From Candidatus Syntrophocurvum alkaliphilum (GTDB lineage: Bacteria > Bacillota > Syntrophomonadia > Syntrophomonadales > Syntrophomonadaceae): DNA of 64,000 bases. The number at the start of each line of letters is the position of its first letter. Position 1 is the stretch's first letter. The position numbers and the translations under genes were made by a program. The notes under the pieces were generated by a model. That model saw nothing but the letters and a program-made list of their open reading frames with translations, was not told the DNA's origin and searched no databases. Of this stretch, positions 8,955 through 17,724 are shown in pieces. The stretch covers positions 1,730,001-1,794,000 of the forward strand of contig NZ_CP046457.1 of assembly GCF_009734445.1 (NCBI RefSeq), in the 5' to 3' direction.

Positions 8955-10211
8955 TCAAAGTAGGTCTTCTTCAAATGGATAATTAGACAATAGTTCTGTA
9001 CCCTGCTCAGTAATTAGTAATTGCTCTTCTAACTTTACACCTTCACGGCCACCTTTTTTACCTATGTATGATTCCACACAAACAACCATGTTTGGTAATA
9101 TTATTCCGTCATATCCTGCATCAGGAAAATCGGCATGGTGATAAAGATAGGGGTATTCACCTGTCATACCACATCCATGAGCAGATAAATAGTACCGATT
9201 AGCATGGTATTCATCGGGTATATTCCATGCCTTTTCAGCATATTCACGAAAGCTCATACCCGGTTTTAAAATATTAATATTGTGCTGTATCTGTTCATAA
9301 GCAGTTTTATAGAGTGTTTTTTGTTCTTGAGAAGGTTTATCTGGTCCAGAATGAAAAGTTCTTGAAAAATCCGAATAGTAACCATGACAACCCACAACAT
9401 CTGTATCAAGTCCAATCAATTCATTTTCACCTATTATCTTATGTGATGATTCCTGAAACCACGGATTTGTTCTTTCCCCTGAATTCATAAGCCTAGTTTC
9501 AATATAATCACCATTTTGTGCAATAATCTGTTGGTGAAAAATAGACCATAGCTCATTTTCAGTAATTCCTGGTCTAATATTTTCTCGCAATATACCAACA
9601 GCTCTTTCAGTTGCCTGAAGTGAAGCTATAACACATTTTAGCTCTTCATTTGATTTAATACTTCTAGCCATCTCAACTGGTTCTTGTGCGTCAACAACTT
9701 TAACACCTAGAGCTGCCAATTCAATTGCTACTCCTGCATTCATCCGCTCCAAACCAATTTTTAATTTGCTTTCACCAACAAGTTGAGTAATCATAGATAA
9801 TGTTTCTCGTGCCCATACTTTTTCTTGTTCAACAATATGGGGACCAGCCGCTACAAAACTAGCTGTTTTAGCTGGTCGTACTTCATCAATTGTTTCTAAA
9901 CCATTAGCTAAATGCAGGCATCCAGTGAATTCATAAAGTATTGTTTTATCAGCTGTTACTATAAGATAGCGAGATGGAGTATTTCGAGCTGAAAAAACCT
10001 GCATATTTCTAGCTCCAGTCGTATAACGAATATTTACTGGATCAGAAAGAATAAGAGCTGAAATATCTCGATTTGCCATTTCTTTTCTAACCTGTTCTAA
10101 TCTATATAAACGAACACTTTGTAATTCTATCCCTATGTTTTCAGGTGCATTTTCATTTATATCTACTCCTGCTTGATCTGTATTATCTAAATGCCATTCA
10201 ACAAGCGCCAT
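8955..10211 (-). CDS. M24-family metallohydrolase (aminopeptidase P fold), DddP-like branch
   Basis: 418 aa. It has a creatinase-type N-terminal domain (about 35-180) and a pita-bread C-terminal domain. All five metal ligands can be seen: Asp in GLDTD, Asp in YYSDFSRTF, His in SAHGCG, Glu in CVESY and Glu in KLEEQ. Stretches such as IETRLMNSGERTNPWFQE and the YPFEEDLL ending resemble, from memory, DddP (a DMSP lyase on the M24 fold) more than ordinary prolidase. But the Asp reported as catalytic in DddP appears to be Gly here (HGCGMTGEYP), so lyase activity is doubtful. It is paired with the radical SAM gene. Confidence 0.8.
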   Translation of the reverse strand: MALVEWHLDNTDQAGVDINENAPENIGIELQSVRLYRLEQVRKEMANRDISALILSDPVNIRYTTGARNMQVFSARNTPSRYLIVTADKTILYEFTGCLHLANGLETIDEVRPAKTASFVAAGPHIVEQEKVWARETLSMITQLVGESKLKIGLERMNAGVAIELAALGVKVVDAQEPVEMARSIKSNEELKCVIASLQATERAVGILRENIRPGITENELWSIFHQQIIAQNGDYIETRLMNSGERTNPWFQESSHKIIGENELIGLDTDVVGCHGYYSDFSRTFHSGPDKPSQEQKTLYKTAYEQIQHNINILKPGMSFREYAEKAWNIPDEYHANRYYLSAHGCGMTGEYPYLYHHADFPDAGYDGIILPNMVVCVESYIGKKGGREGVKLEEQLLITEQGTELLSNYPFEEDLL

Positions 10212-10355
10212 AATTACACCCCAATCTATAAAACCTAAAAACTAGCAAACCTACTGGAAGGTAGGTGCTTATTTAATATTTTAATGTTTTTTGCTTTAAG
10301 CGTCAACAACGCTTTAGCTAAAAGCATAAGCTTTCCCCTAGTCATCTAAAACACC

Positions 10356-10391
10356 AAAGAAATAACCTTTAATAATTAGGGTTATTTCTTT
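10356..10391 (-). terminator. Terminator-like hairpin after the cysteine synthase gene
   Basis: A 12-bp perfect stem AAAGAAATAACC (10356-10367) / GGTTATTTCTTT (10380-10391). It lies between the cysteine synthase gene and the M24 gene on the same strand. Only a short T-rich stretch follows on the minus strand, so read-through is possible. Confidence 0.6.
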
Positions 10392-10456
10392 ATAATCTTA
10401 ATAAAGTGTTTAGTTTTTTGTATAGATAGATATAAGTAGTATTTAGTTACTGCCCA

Positions 10457-11356
10457 TCAGGTAGTAGTATTAAATAGATTTGTGCTCAAATATTTTTCCC
10501 CTCGGTCGGGGAACACCACAACAACAAAGCCATCCTCTATGTCTTTGATACATTCCAGAGCTGCAAGCATAGCCGCTCCACTACTCATACCCACGAAGAT
10601 ACCTTCCTGCGACACAATAGTTCGGGCCATCGCGAAAGCAGCATCAGTTTCAATCATTACCGTCCTATCAATCTTTGTAGGGTCATAGATTTCCGGCACT
10701 ATAGCCTCTTGCATGTTTTTTAGCCCTTGAATGTAATGACCTGAAACGGGATGTGCCTCAACTATTTGAATATCAGAATTTTTATTTTTTAATCCCATAC
10801 CAACTCCCATAATGGTTCCTGAGGTTCCAAGAGCAGAAACAAAATGGGTAATCTTCCCATCAGTTTTCTCCCAAATCTCATTGGCCGTGGTTAAATAATG
10901 TGTTAACTTGTTATATTCGTTAGAAAATTGGTTGGGCATAAAATACTTTTCAGGATACATGCGGCACAGTTCGTGGGCTTTCCTAATAGCTCCGTCTGTG
11001 CCTAAGGAAGCTTCCGTCAGCACTATCCTTGCTCCAAAAGCCTCAATCATCTTGCGGCGCTCGAAGGAAACTGCTTCACTCATGACTATTTCAACTGCAT
11101 ATCCTTTTACGGAACCTATCATCGCCAGTCCAATTCCTGTATTACCAGAGGTAGGTTCGATTATTATTTTACCCTTCGTTAGTGTGCCATTTTCCTCAGC
11201 CTGCTCAATCATATTTATTGCAATACGATCTTTGATGCTTCCTGTTGGATTAAAGCCTTCCAGCTTTGCGTACAGTGGGATATTTGGCTTAGGATTTAAC
11301 TTATTTACTCTGACAAGTGGTGTATGACCAATAGTATCAATTATACTGTTGTACAT
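10457..11356 (-). CDS. cysK: Cysteine synthase (O-acetylserine sulfhydrylase family)
   Basis: 299 aa PLP enzyme that makes cysteine from O-acetylserine and sulfide. Visible: PLP lysine in TGSIKDR (Lys42), substrate loop PTSGNTG (68-74), and the phosphate-binding GTSGT loop. The length fits CysK/CysM. A GGGAGG ribosome site precedes the ATG. It stands alone with its own terminator. CysK and CysM cannot be separated safely; a related PLP lyase role is also possible. Confidence 0.85.
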   Translation of the reverse strand: MYNSIIDTIGHTPLVRVNKLNPKPNIPLYAKLEGFNPTGSIKDRIAINMIEQAEENGTLTKGKIIIEPTSGNTGIGLAMIGSVKGYAVEIVMSEAVSFERRKMIEAFGARIVLTEASLGTDGAIRKAHELCRMYPEKYFMPNQFSNEYNKLTHYLTTANEIWEKTDGKITHFVSALGTSGTIMGVGMGLKNKNSDIQIVEAHPVSGHYIQGLKNMQEAIVPEIYDPTKIDRTVMIETDAAFAMARTIVSQEGIFVGMSSGAAMLAALECIKDIEDGFVVVVFPDRGEKYLSTNLFNTTT

Positions 11357-11441
11357 GCTTATTTATCCTCCCAGATTAATATCATAACTATATCATAGAT
11401 TATCTTTAACAAAAACAATTAAGGAAAGTATATAATAGTTT

Positions 11442-11646
11442 AATAGGTCGACGTGCTTTTAGCCAGGAGGGAAACGCTTTTCAGTTTGCTCGTTTCTAGT
11501 GAAAAGTAAGGTGGTAAAACACCCATGAAATGCCTATTAGCACGAGACGAGACAATTAAGCAAAATGTCCTCTTACTCTGGAATCTTTACCGGAACTGAA
11601 ATGCTGGTAAACTTAAAAAAGCATATTAAATGCTATTGCATTTTTT
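11442..11646 (+). ncRNA. Candidate structured RNA, unclassified
   Basis: Intergenic stretch of about 205 nt with dense pairing and no reading frame. A TATAAT (11431-11436) sits at the right distance for a transcript starting near 11442, though no good -35 is seen. Pairings: CGTGCT (11452-11457) with AGCACG; AATAGG (about 11442-11447) with CCTATT, crossing the former as in a pseudoknot; CTTTTCA with TGAAAAG; GGTG/CACC hairpin; TTTACC with GGTAAA. The end AAATGC-TATT-GCATTT plus T-run (11628-11646) looks like a terminator. It does not match the riboswitch, 6S, RNase P or SRP consensus sequences I remember. Confidence 0.45.
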
Positions 11647-11692
11647 AACAAGGTGTTCATTCTCACAGCACACCATTACCATATCTAAAATA

Positions 11693-11721
11693 TTGTAATA
11701 AACAAAAAGGAAGCTTATAAT
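11693..11721 (+). promoter_or_regulatory. Promoter of the XRE gene, predicted leaderless transcript
   Basis: TTGTAA (11693-11698), a 17-bp spacer and TATAAT (11716-11721). The expected transcription start falls at about 11728, the A of the start codon. No ribosome site lies at a normal distance before that ATG. Confidence 0.6.
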
Positions 11722-11727
11722 TAGCTT

Positions 11728-12117
11728 ATGAGTAATTTAAATAATAATAATTTTGGCAAACGTCTAAAAATATTAAGAGAAGCACACTACCTTAGTCAAG
11801 CTGAATTGGCTAAGGCTTTATCTGTTTCTAGATCCACTATATCTAGTTATGAAAATGACGCGCGTCATCCGGATTATGATACCTTAATAAAAATAGCTGA
11901 ATTTTTCGATGTTAGTATTGATTACTTATTAAGAAATGACTTAGCCGTTATAAAAAAATCCGAACAATATTTGAATATATTACAAGAAATAAATGATTTA
12001 CTTACAACTTCTCCTATTGAAAGTGAGAAAAAAGATGAAATAATTAAGGAAGTACGTGACTTCTTTATTTGGAAAGTTCGTCAGTTTCGAGAATCTCGTT
12101 CTTCTCAAGAAGAATAA
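11728..12117 (+). CDS. XRE-family transcriptional regulator
   Basis: 129 aa. A Cro/CI-type helix-turn-helix spans about residues 8-65 (LSQAELAKALSVSRSTISSY, with the recognition helix at SRSTISSYE) followed by IDYLLRND, a typical ending of this domain. The C-terminal 60 residues are charged and helical, of unknown role. The promoter abuts the ATG, so translation probably starts on a leaderless mRNA, which would be similar to phage CI repressors. Targets are not evident. Confidence 0.88.
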   Translation: MSNLNNNNFGKRLKILREAHYLSQAELAKALSVSRSTISSYENDARHPDYDTLIKIAEFFDVSIDYLLRNDLAVIKKSEQYLNILQEINDLLTTSPIESEKKDEIIKEVRDFFIWKVRQFRESRSSQEE

Positions 12118-12265
12118 CAACGTTTTTTGTTTTTATTATAGTTATTTCTGTTTCATTTACTTCCTCTAACTTATCTAATACTACACCTTCCCACATCTCT
12201 CCTTCATTCCAGAAGCATCCTATAATTTTTTCAAATTTAGTGTCTTTATTTGCAATTTTGTACAC
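12065..12265 (-). CDS. Small hypothetical protein, start uncertain
   Basis: Up to 66 aa, opposite the tail of the XRE gene by 53 bp. The composition is protein-like (hydrophobic strands TEITIIKTKNVVILLEKNEIL) and a strong AAGGAGGT precedes it on the minus strand. However the GTG at 12265 overlaps that ribosome site; the in-frame codon 7 bases after it is ATT (12256-12254), so either a rare start is used or the frame is not translated. No family recognised. Confidence 0.35.
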   Translation of the reverse strand: MYKIANKDTKFEKIIGCFWNEGEMWEGVVLDKLEEVNETEITIIKTKNVVILLEKNEILETDELSK

Positions 12266-12475
12266 CTCCTTGTTAAATATTGGACATGATACTAATATAC
12301 TACATTGTTTGCTATAAAAGCACCATAACTATAGTCCTGTTTTTTATTTTTTAAAATATAGGACTTTATGCTTAACAAGGCTTCAGAGCTTTTACTCTTT
12401 CATGGCTATTAACACTTACTTTTAAAATCGCAGCTATCTAGTTTTAGAAAGTAAGAAAATAAATTTACTTATAAA

Positions 12476-13276
12476 TTATTGTCTGAGGTTTACCTTACTA
12501 TGTTCATTTGGTTGTGCTTTAATATAATTCTTGTGTTGATACATTCTGCTATCAGCTATTTCTATTAACTCATTGGTATGTTTAGCATCTTCAGGAAAGT
12601 TTGCTATGCCATAGCTAATACTAATATTTAAATCTATTTCTAAGTTTATAATTTGTTTTTCTACTCGTAATGCAATTTGTTCAGCATCATCTTTATTAGT
12701 TTCTGGTAGTATTAATATAAACTCATCCCCACCATATCTTATAAATATATCCGTTTTTCTAATATGCTTTTTAATTTCTTGTACCACACTATACAAAATG
12801 ATATCGCCAGCTTCATGCCCTAAGTCATCATTTATACTTTTAAAATTATTTATGTCAATAAATAATATAGACAGAGGTCTATTCCTTTTTTGTGCAATCA
12901 TAATCTTGTTTTTAAGCATCTTATGTAAGTTATTTTTATTATAAATCCCTGTTAATTGATCATAAGTAGCTAAATATATTATTTCTCCTAATGCTTTATG
13001 TATATAAATTATTATAGTAGTAGCACCTAATACTAAGAATATATAAAACACTAAATTAAACACAATTGATTGAAAATATGATTTATTAGCAAAATTTATA
13101 GCTAATGATGCTAGTAAACAAAATAAACCAACAACTAATAACGCTATCAATACTTTGTCTTTCATTAATAGATCAACTTTTACTAATTTTAGTAATATGT
13201 TGGCTAAAATGGCTAAGATTAAAAGTAATATCACTGTATCGGTGCTTTTAAAAGTTATTAATAGTTCATATAGCAT
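12476..13276 (-). CDS. Membrane-anchored diguanylate cyclase (GGDEF)
   Basis: 266 aa. About three to four N-terminal membrane helices (residues 10-110) precede a full GGDEF domain starting at ATYDQLTGIYN. The active-site motif is intact (RYGGDEF) and the inhibitory site RxxD is present (RKTD, just upstream), so feedback by c-di-GMP is expected. It synthesises c-di-GMP from two GTP at the inner membrane. Signals sensed by the membrane part are unknown. A GAAAGGG ribosome site supports the ATG. c-di-GMP commonly governs pilus and surface behaviour, which may link it to the Tad genes, but this is inference. Confidence 0.92.
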   Translation of the reverse strand: MLYELLITFKSTDTVILLLILAILANILLKLVKVDLLMKDKVLIALLVVGLFCLLASLAINFANKSYFQSIVFNLVFYIFLVLGATTIIIYIHKALGEIIYLATYDQLTGIYNKNNLHKMLKNKIMIAQKRNRPLSILFIDINNFKSINDDLGHEAGDIILYSVVQEIKKHIRKTDIFIRYGGDEFILILPETNKDDAEQIALRVEKQIINLEIDLNISISYGIANFPEDAKHTNELIEIADSRMYQHKNYIKAQPNEHSKVNLRQ

Positions 13277-13604
13277 TTAAATCCCTTTCTTCTTAAATAT
13301 ACTCAAACAAAATTTTAAGCAATTGCACTCTAACTGTGACTATTTGCGTGTTGCAGTCACAATCTGCGTCTTTTTGGCTCAAAAAAAAGCGCTTACTTTA
13401 AGTTCGTAGAACCCTCCTAATATATGTAAATATAACCATATCATACAGTATTTAGTTCTAATGTGCCATAACTTTGAACTAGTTTGTTGATTTAGTTTAA
13501 CTTATTAATTATTATAATGAATAGACATAGACAATATCTGTCCTTTAGTTAAAACTTTTTTTTATAAACATTTTTCCTTAACCATATTTGCCAAAACACT
13601 ATCT
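13277..13604. other. Intergenic region with one hairpin
   Basis: 328 bp between two minus-strand genes. A hairpin GTGACT (13336-13341) / AGTCAC (13355-13360) lies in the presumed leader of the diguanylate cyclase gene. I looked for a c-di-GMP riboswitch core and did not see one. The rest is AT-rich with no gene. Confidence 0.4.
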
Positions 13605-14339
13605 TTAATTCTTTCTGTACTTATCTTTTATAATCTGATACCGTTCGTGGTTAATTTTATCCCATTGTGTCTTCTTATAATTAAGCCCCTTTAGTCTCTT
13701 ATTTATCCAGTCAGGATCATACTCTTTGAAATATATCGATTCCGCCCATTCCTGCATAGCTTTATGTTTTGGATGGTTTTTATCACGATATATTTCCATA
13801 AATTCATAAAAACCATGTATCCCGCCCACATCTTCAGGTGGTGCTGTTTCTGCTCCATCAAGAAGTGAAGGAAAACCGAAGTAGTAATCGTTAACAATCT
13901 TCTCCAGTTTCACCTTAAAATGCCAACCATCTCCGAAGTCATAGGTATATCTGATTTCTTTATACTTCTCAAGGTAGTCATCTACCTTAATGCCCGTTGG
14001 TTTACGAACCTCAATTTTCAATCTTTCTTGGTAACGCTTTTCAAACTCAAGCATTTCAGGTGACATCGTTTTTAGCCGTTCATCGTACATCTTTCTGTTT
14101 TTCTTGTAGTGCTGGTGCTCAAGGTAAGCTTCTTGATCATCAGTGACAACCTTATTCTCCTCAGTTAAATCAAACTCATAAAGGTGGTATCCCTCATTAG
14201 GGTAGCCGCTTTGAAAGTTGGTTACGTTTTGTATAATATCATGAAGCCTTTTGAACGTCGCTCCAGACGGCATTACAACTCTTCTCCATATCAACGGATT
14301 TGATTCTTCTAGTTCGATTCTTATGATATATGATTTCAA
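13605..14339 (-). CDS. Plasmid pRiA4b ORF-3 family protein
   Basis: 244 aa. The opening KSYIIRIELEESNPLIWRR, the YTYDFGDGWHFKV motif in the middle and the ending PPEDVGGIHGFYEF are characteristic of this family, often found next to mobile DNA; molecular role unknown. Longer readings up to 14477 add a hydrophobic stretch that the family lacks. I start at the TTG at 14339 because GGAGGT ends 9 bases before it. Single gene. Confidence 0.82.
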   Translation of the reverse strand: MKSYIIRIELEESNPLIWRRVVMPSGATFKRLHDIIQNVTNFQSGYPNEGYHLYEFDLTEENKVVTDDQEAYLEHQHYKKNRKMYDERLKTMSPEMLEFEKRYQERLKIEVRKPTGIKVDDYLEKYKEIRYTYDFGDGWHFKVKLEKIVNDYYFGFPSLLDGAETAPPEDVGGIHGFYEFMEIYRDKNHPKHKAMQEWAESIYFKEYDPDWINKRLKGLNYKKTQWDKINHERYQIIKDKYRKN

Positions 14340-14594
14340 TTTATAGATACCTCCAGTTATTAATTCACAAACAGCGCTGACAACCAGTATGTATATCAGC
14401 AGCTGATAGATAATATTCACCAACATTTTAAATTTGTTACGTAATTTAATTGTAAGTGTAAAATATAACTTCACCAATAATTTATATTACCAGTAAAGTT
14501 ATGGTCAAACAAAAAACCTTTCTCTATTTTATTTATAAAAACCCCTTGGTTCTGTAGTACATGTGTAGATTATGTTTTTATATAATCATATGCC

Positions 14595-14795
14595 CTAAAA
14601 ACTGTTGTGCAAGTAAGGAATAAATATAGCTAAGACTACAACAGCATCTAGTGTTTCTTCAAAAATATCAATTACTCCACCAGCTAATAAACCCCCAATC
14701 ATAGTTATTAAAAGAAACAAAAGAATATTATCTTGCACTATTTTCGCTACATCCATTACTTTTTCAACCATATTATACATTGTTCGGGACCTCAT
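14595..14795 (-). pseudogene. Fragment of an MgtE-type magnesium transporter
   Basis: 66 aa that resemble only the first helices of the MgtE membrane domain (LLFLLITMIGGLLAGGVI, then FEETLDAVVVLAIFIP). In intact MgtE these are followed by a GGN-containing segment and more helices; here the frame stops after IPYLHNSF. The N-terminal cytoplasmic and CBS domains are also missing. It sits just downstream of a frameshifted gene, in a stretch that seems to be decaying. Confidence 0.55.
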
Positions 14796-14818
14796 TCATT
14801 CTTAATATTGTAGTCCTG

Positions 14819-17502
14819 CTACTCTATAGATTGATCCTCTATCACCAACACATAGCCTGCATTACCATCCACTCTAATTTTTTGACCAGTCTTAATTTTT
14901 TTAGTAGCATCAACAATTCCTACAACAGCAGGTATGCCATATTCTCTAGCTACCACTGTACCATGGGTCAACAAGCCCCCCACCTCCATTACCAAGGCTG
15001 CAGCATTAATGAATAGAGGTGTCCAACCTGGATCTGTAAAGGGAGCAACCAAAATCTCTCCTTTATTTACTGAGGCCTTGGTAGGGTTTTGAATTACTTT
15101 AGCAATCCCTTCTACTACCCCTGAAGATACAGGCATTCCCGCTAATGCTTTTTCAGGCAGATCTTCTCTTTTATAAGATGCCTTTATTTCTTCACCGTTG
15201 CTAGTCATCAGTCTAGGAGGATTTAATTTTTGGAAATGGCTATATTCTTCTTTTCGACTGGCTACAACTTCCTTTAGACATTCATCTTTTTTTACAGCAT
15301 TATATATCTCAGACAACTTTAGATAAAATACATCCTGTTGGTAATTTAGTTGACCTTTTGATACTAATATATTGGCTTCCTCCAGTATAGCCTTTTTACA
15401 TATATATAGTAGACCCATAGCAAGATATTTTGGATGCTCACGAACGGGCATAACGTTTCTAAGTACCCTTACGAGCCTTTTTACCATTTTCCCTTTAACC
15501 TTGCCATGTTTGGCTTCAACTTCTCTCACCAGTTCTTCAGCTGCTTTTTTTCCTTCACTTATGGTAATGTTGTATTCCCTACGATGGAGTCCTTCTTCTC
15601 CAGTATCCACAACAGCCATAATAGATTCAGCTATAAATTGTGGGTTTTCTGCCCACCGATCCTTTGCAATATCTAGCTCCCCGCTGCCCTTAAGCCATAT
15701 TTTTCAATAAACTTATCAAAAAGTTGAATAAAATCATCATATCCATTTAAAGACTTTAACCTATCAAATAAAGTACTATAGTCTTCCTTTTTAAACTCTT
15801 GTATTAATTCTGGACTCTTTCTAATACTATCTGCTAAATCCCCTGTTAGTAGTCCCATTTCCGTAGTTATATTTCCTTCTAAGCCTTGCAAAATTTCATT
15901 AACGTATTTGCGAGAGCCTAGTAATTTTTCTTCTAACCCTTCCAAGATTTTGTAGCTAATAATAGCTGGTATGATGAGAGGAAGAAAGTTTTTAAAATCC
16001 TTAGAAAAACTTGCTATTTCATGGATAACTTCTAGCCTTTCTGCCCCCTGCCTGGCTTGATTTACTGCTTTTTGTGTTTCTACCAACCGCATATTTACAT
16101 AATCATTTGCGCATTCGACAGTGGCATCTGGGTTTTTATAAAGTAGATTTTTCATTCCTCTAATCACTATAGGCATCATAAATCTTTTTAAAGCCTTGAT
16201 CGTTTTACGGTCATTGACTATTTGGGTATTAAAATCAGTCCTGTTTATTAAATTCTCTAGTGCTGAGGCTAGTAAATTATCGGCATTTTTCAATATAGCA
16301 GGTAACATTTTCCTTAGTACATTGTTTTGTAAAAGACCACTTATGTCTATATAAATTCTTCCAGCTGCTGTTTTTGTATATTTATATACGTCTTGGTTTA
16401 TTTCTGATTTATCTATAGAAATGATAGCTCTTGCCATATCGACACCCAGAGGAGATATAGGGTCTGTCATTACCTGAATATGACTAAAAGAAGCATAGAC
16501 ATGCAATGCGTCTTTTGTGGGTATAGGCTGGGGGAGTGGAAATAAGGATGTGATTGATCTGCTCTGTACAATATATAATTGTTCTCCAGCTAAACACCAT
16601 TCAATATCTTGTGGACAACCATAATACTTTTCTATTCTTTTCCCCAGTTGTGCTAAATTTACTATCTGAGTATCGGTTAATACTTGGCTTTTGGATTGGT
16701 CGTTAGTTAATCGAACTTTGTTTGTTCCTCCCCCATTCAATGGCATTACCGCCAACTTCTTATCAGCTATAACCTTACTTTCTATCTTATCTTGACCCTT
16801 ATTATATTTATATATATCTGGTGACACCAACCCAGATACTAAGGCTTCTCCTAAGCCATAACTGGCATCAATGGTTAGAATATCTCTATGACCAGAAACA
16901 GGATCGGCAGTAAACATTATTCCCGATACGTTAGGTGAAACCATATTCTGTACTACAACTGCCATGTAAACCTGTTTATGTTCTATGTTGTTTTGTATTC
17001 TGTAAAGTATTGCTCTATCAGTAAATAGGGAAGCCCAACAGCTCTTTACTGAATGTAGTATGGACTCAATTCCATGCACATTGAGATAAGTATCCTGTTG
17101 CCCTGCAAAAGAGGCAAATTTCATATCCTCTGCGGTAGCACTGGATCTTACAGCATAGTTATTGTAAGGCCCCATCTTATTAATTGCATTTATTATTTCT
17201 TTCTCCACCAGCTTAGGAATTTGGGATTCCATTATTCGCTCTCTGATTTCTTTTGCCACTTGCCCGATATTCTCCTGGCATAATCCTTGTAAGGCTTCCT
17301 CTAAAAACCCCTCTAGACTGTTGTGTTCAATAAACTCTTTATAACTTAAGGTGGTAACACAAAATCCAGTAGGAACAGGAAAACCAAAGTTAATCATAAT
17401 ACCTAGATTTAAGCCCTTCCCCCCAACAAGTGGTAAGTCCTTTTCCTTCACTTCATCTAAAAACAGAATTAGCTTTTTATTCATTTCAACACTACCCATC
17501 AT
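14819..17502 (-). pseudogene. Rifampicin phosphotransferase/PEP synthase-like enzyme, broken by a frameshift
   Basis: Two adjacent frames form one enzyme of about 894 codons. 17502-15673 encodes the ATP-grasp domain (LVGGKGLNLG, YAVRSSATAED) and a middle domain with SFSHIQVMTDPISPLG, which resembles rifamycin phosphotransferases rather than classical PEP synthase. 15619-14819 encodes the swivelling domain with the catalytic His in GGLLTHGTVVAREYG. The frames join at a G4 run (15680-15683, C on the plus strand): one more G would read RAAGELDIAKDRW, as in the family. So a single base is missing, by mutation or assembly error. If intact it would phosphorylate a rifamycin-like substrate or pyruvate. 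Confidence 0.8.
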
Positions 17503-17639
17503 ATTTAGTCCTCTTCAAGAACCTCGCCATATCTGCGTTTAAGAATTTATAGGCGTTTCACTTCTTCCTCAAGCTCCTTGATTTTTTATTTAATAAATTA
17601 CAAGAAAGTGAATTTTGCCCACTAATACTTAACACAAAC

Positions 17640-17648
17640 TGCTATAAT
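17640..17648 (+). promoter_or_regulatory. Extended -10 promoter of the SLH gene
   Basis: TGCTATAAT, an extended -10 element about 77 bp before the SLH gene. The match to a -35 is weak (17 bp upstream). Confidence 0.4.
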
Positions 17649-17724
17649 TAGATTGTTATTGCTACTACTAATGAGCAACTAGAGCAAATTAGATTGGCAA
17701 TTATATAAAATAGTAATTGGAGGG

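Noticed and set aside
8955-10211. Functional DMSP lyase
   Set aside because: The residue I recall as catalytic Asp in DddP appears to be Gly, so only fold-level likeness is claimed.
11515-11535. T-box leader
   Set aside because: AAGGTGGTAAAACACC only partly matches the T-box core; no specifier stem was seen and no aminoacyl-tRNA or amino-acid gene follows.
12069-12317. Plus-strand 82-aa reading frame overlapping the XRE gene end
   Set aside because: It starts inside the XRE gene without its own ribosome site and has Ser/Phe-rich composition typical of an antisense shadow.
13320-13440. c-di-GMP riboswitch before the diguanylate cyclase
   Set aside because: A hairpin is present but the conserved riboswitch core segments are not.
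15673-15690. Programmed -1 frameshift in the RPH-like gene
   Set aside because: The G4 run does not form a classical X-XXY-YYZ slippery site and no RNA structure is evident downstream; the family is not known for recoding.
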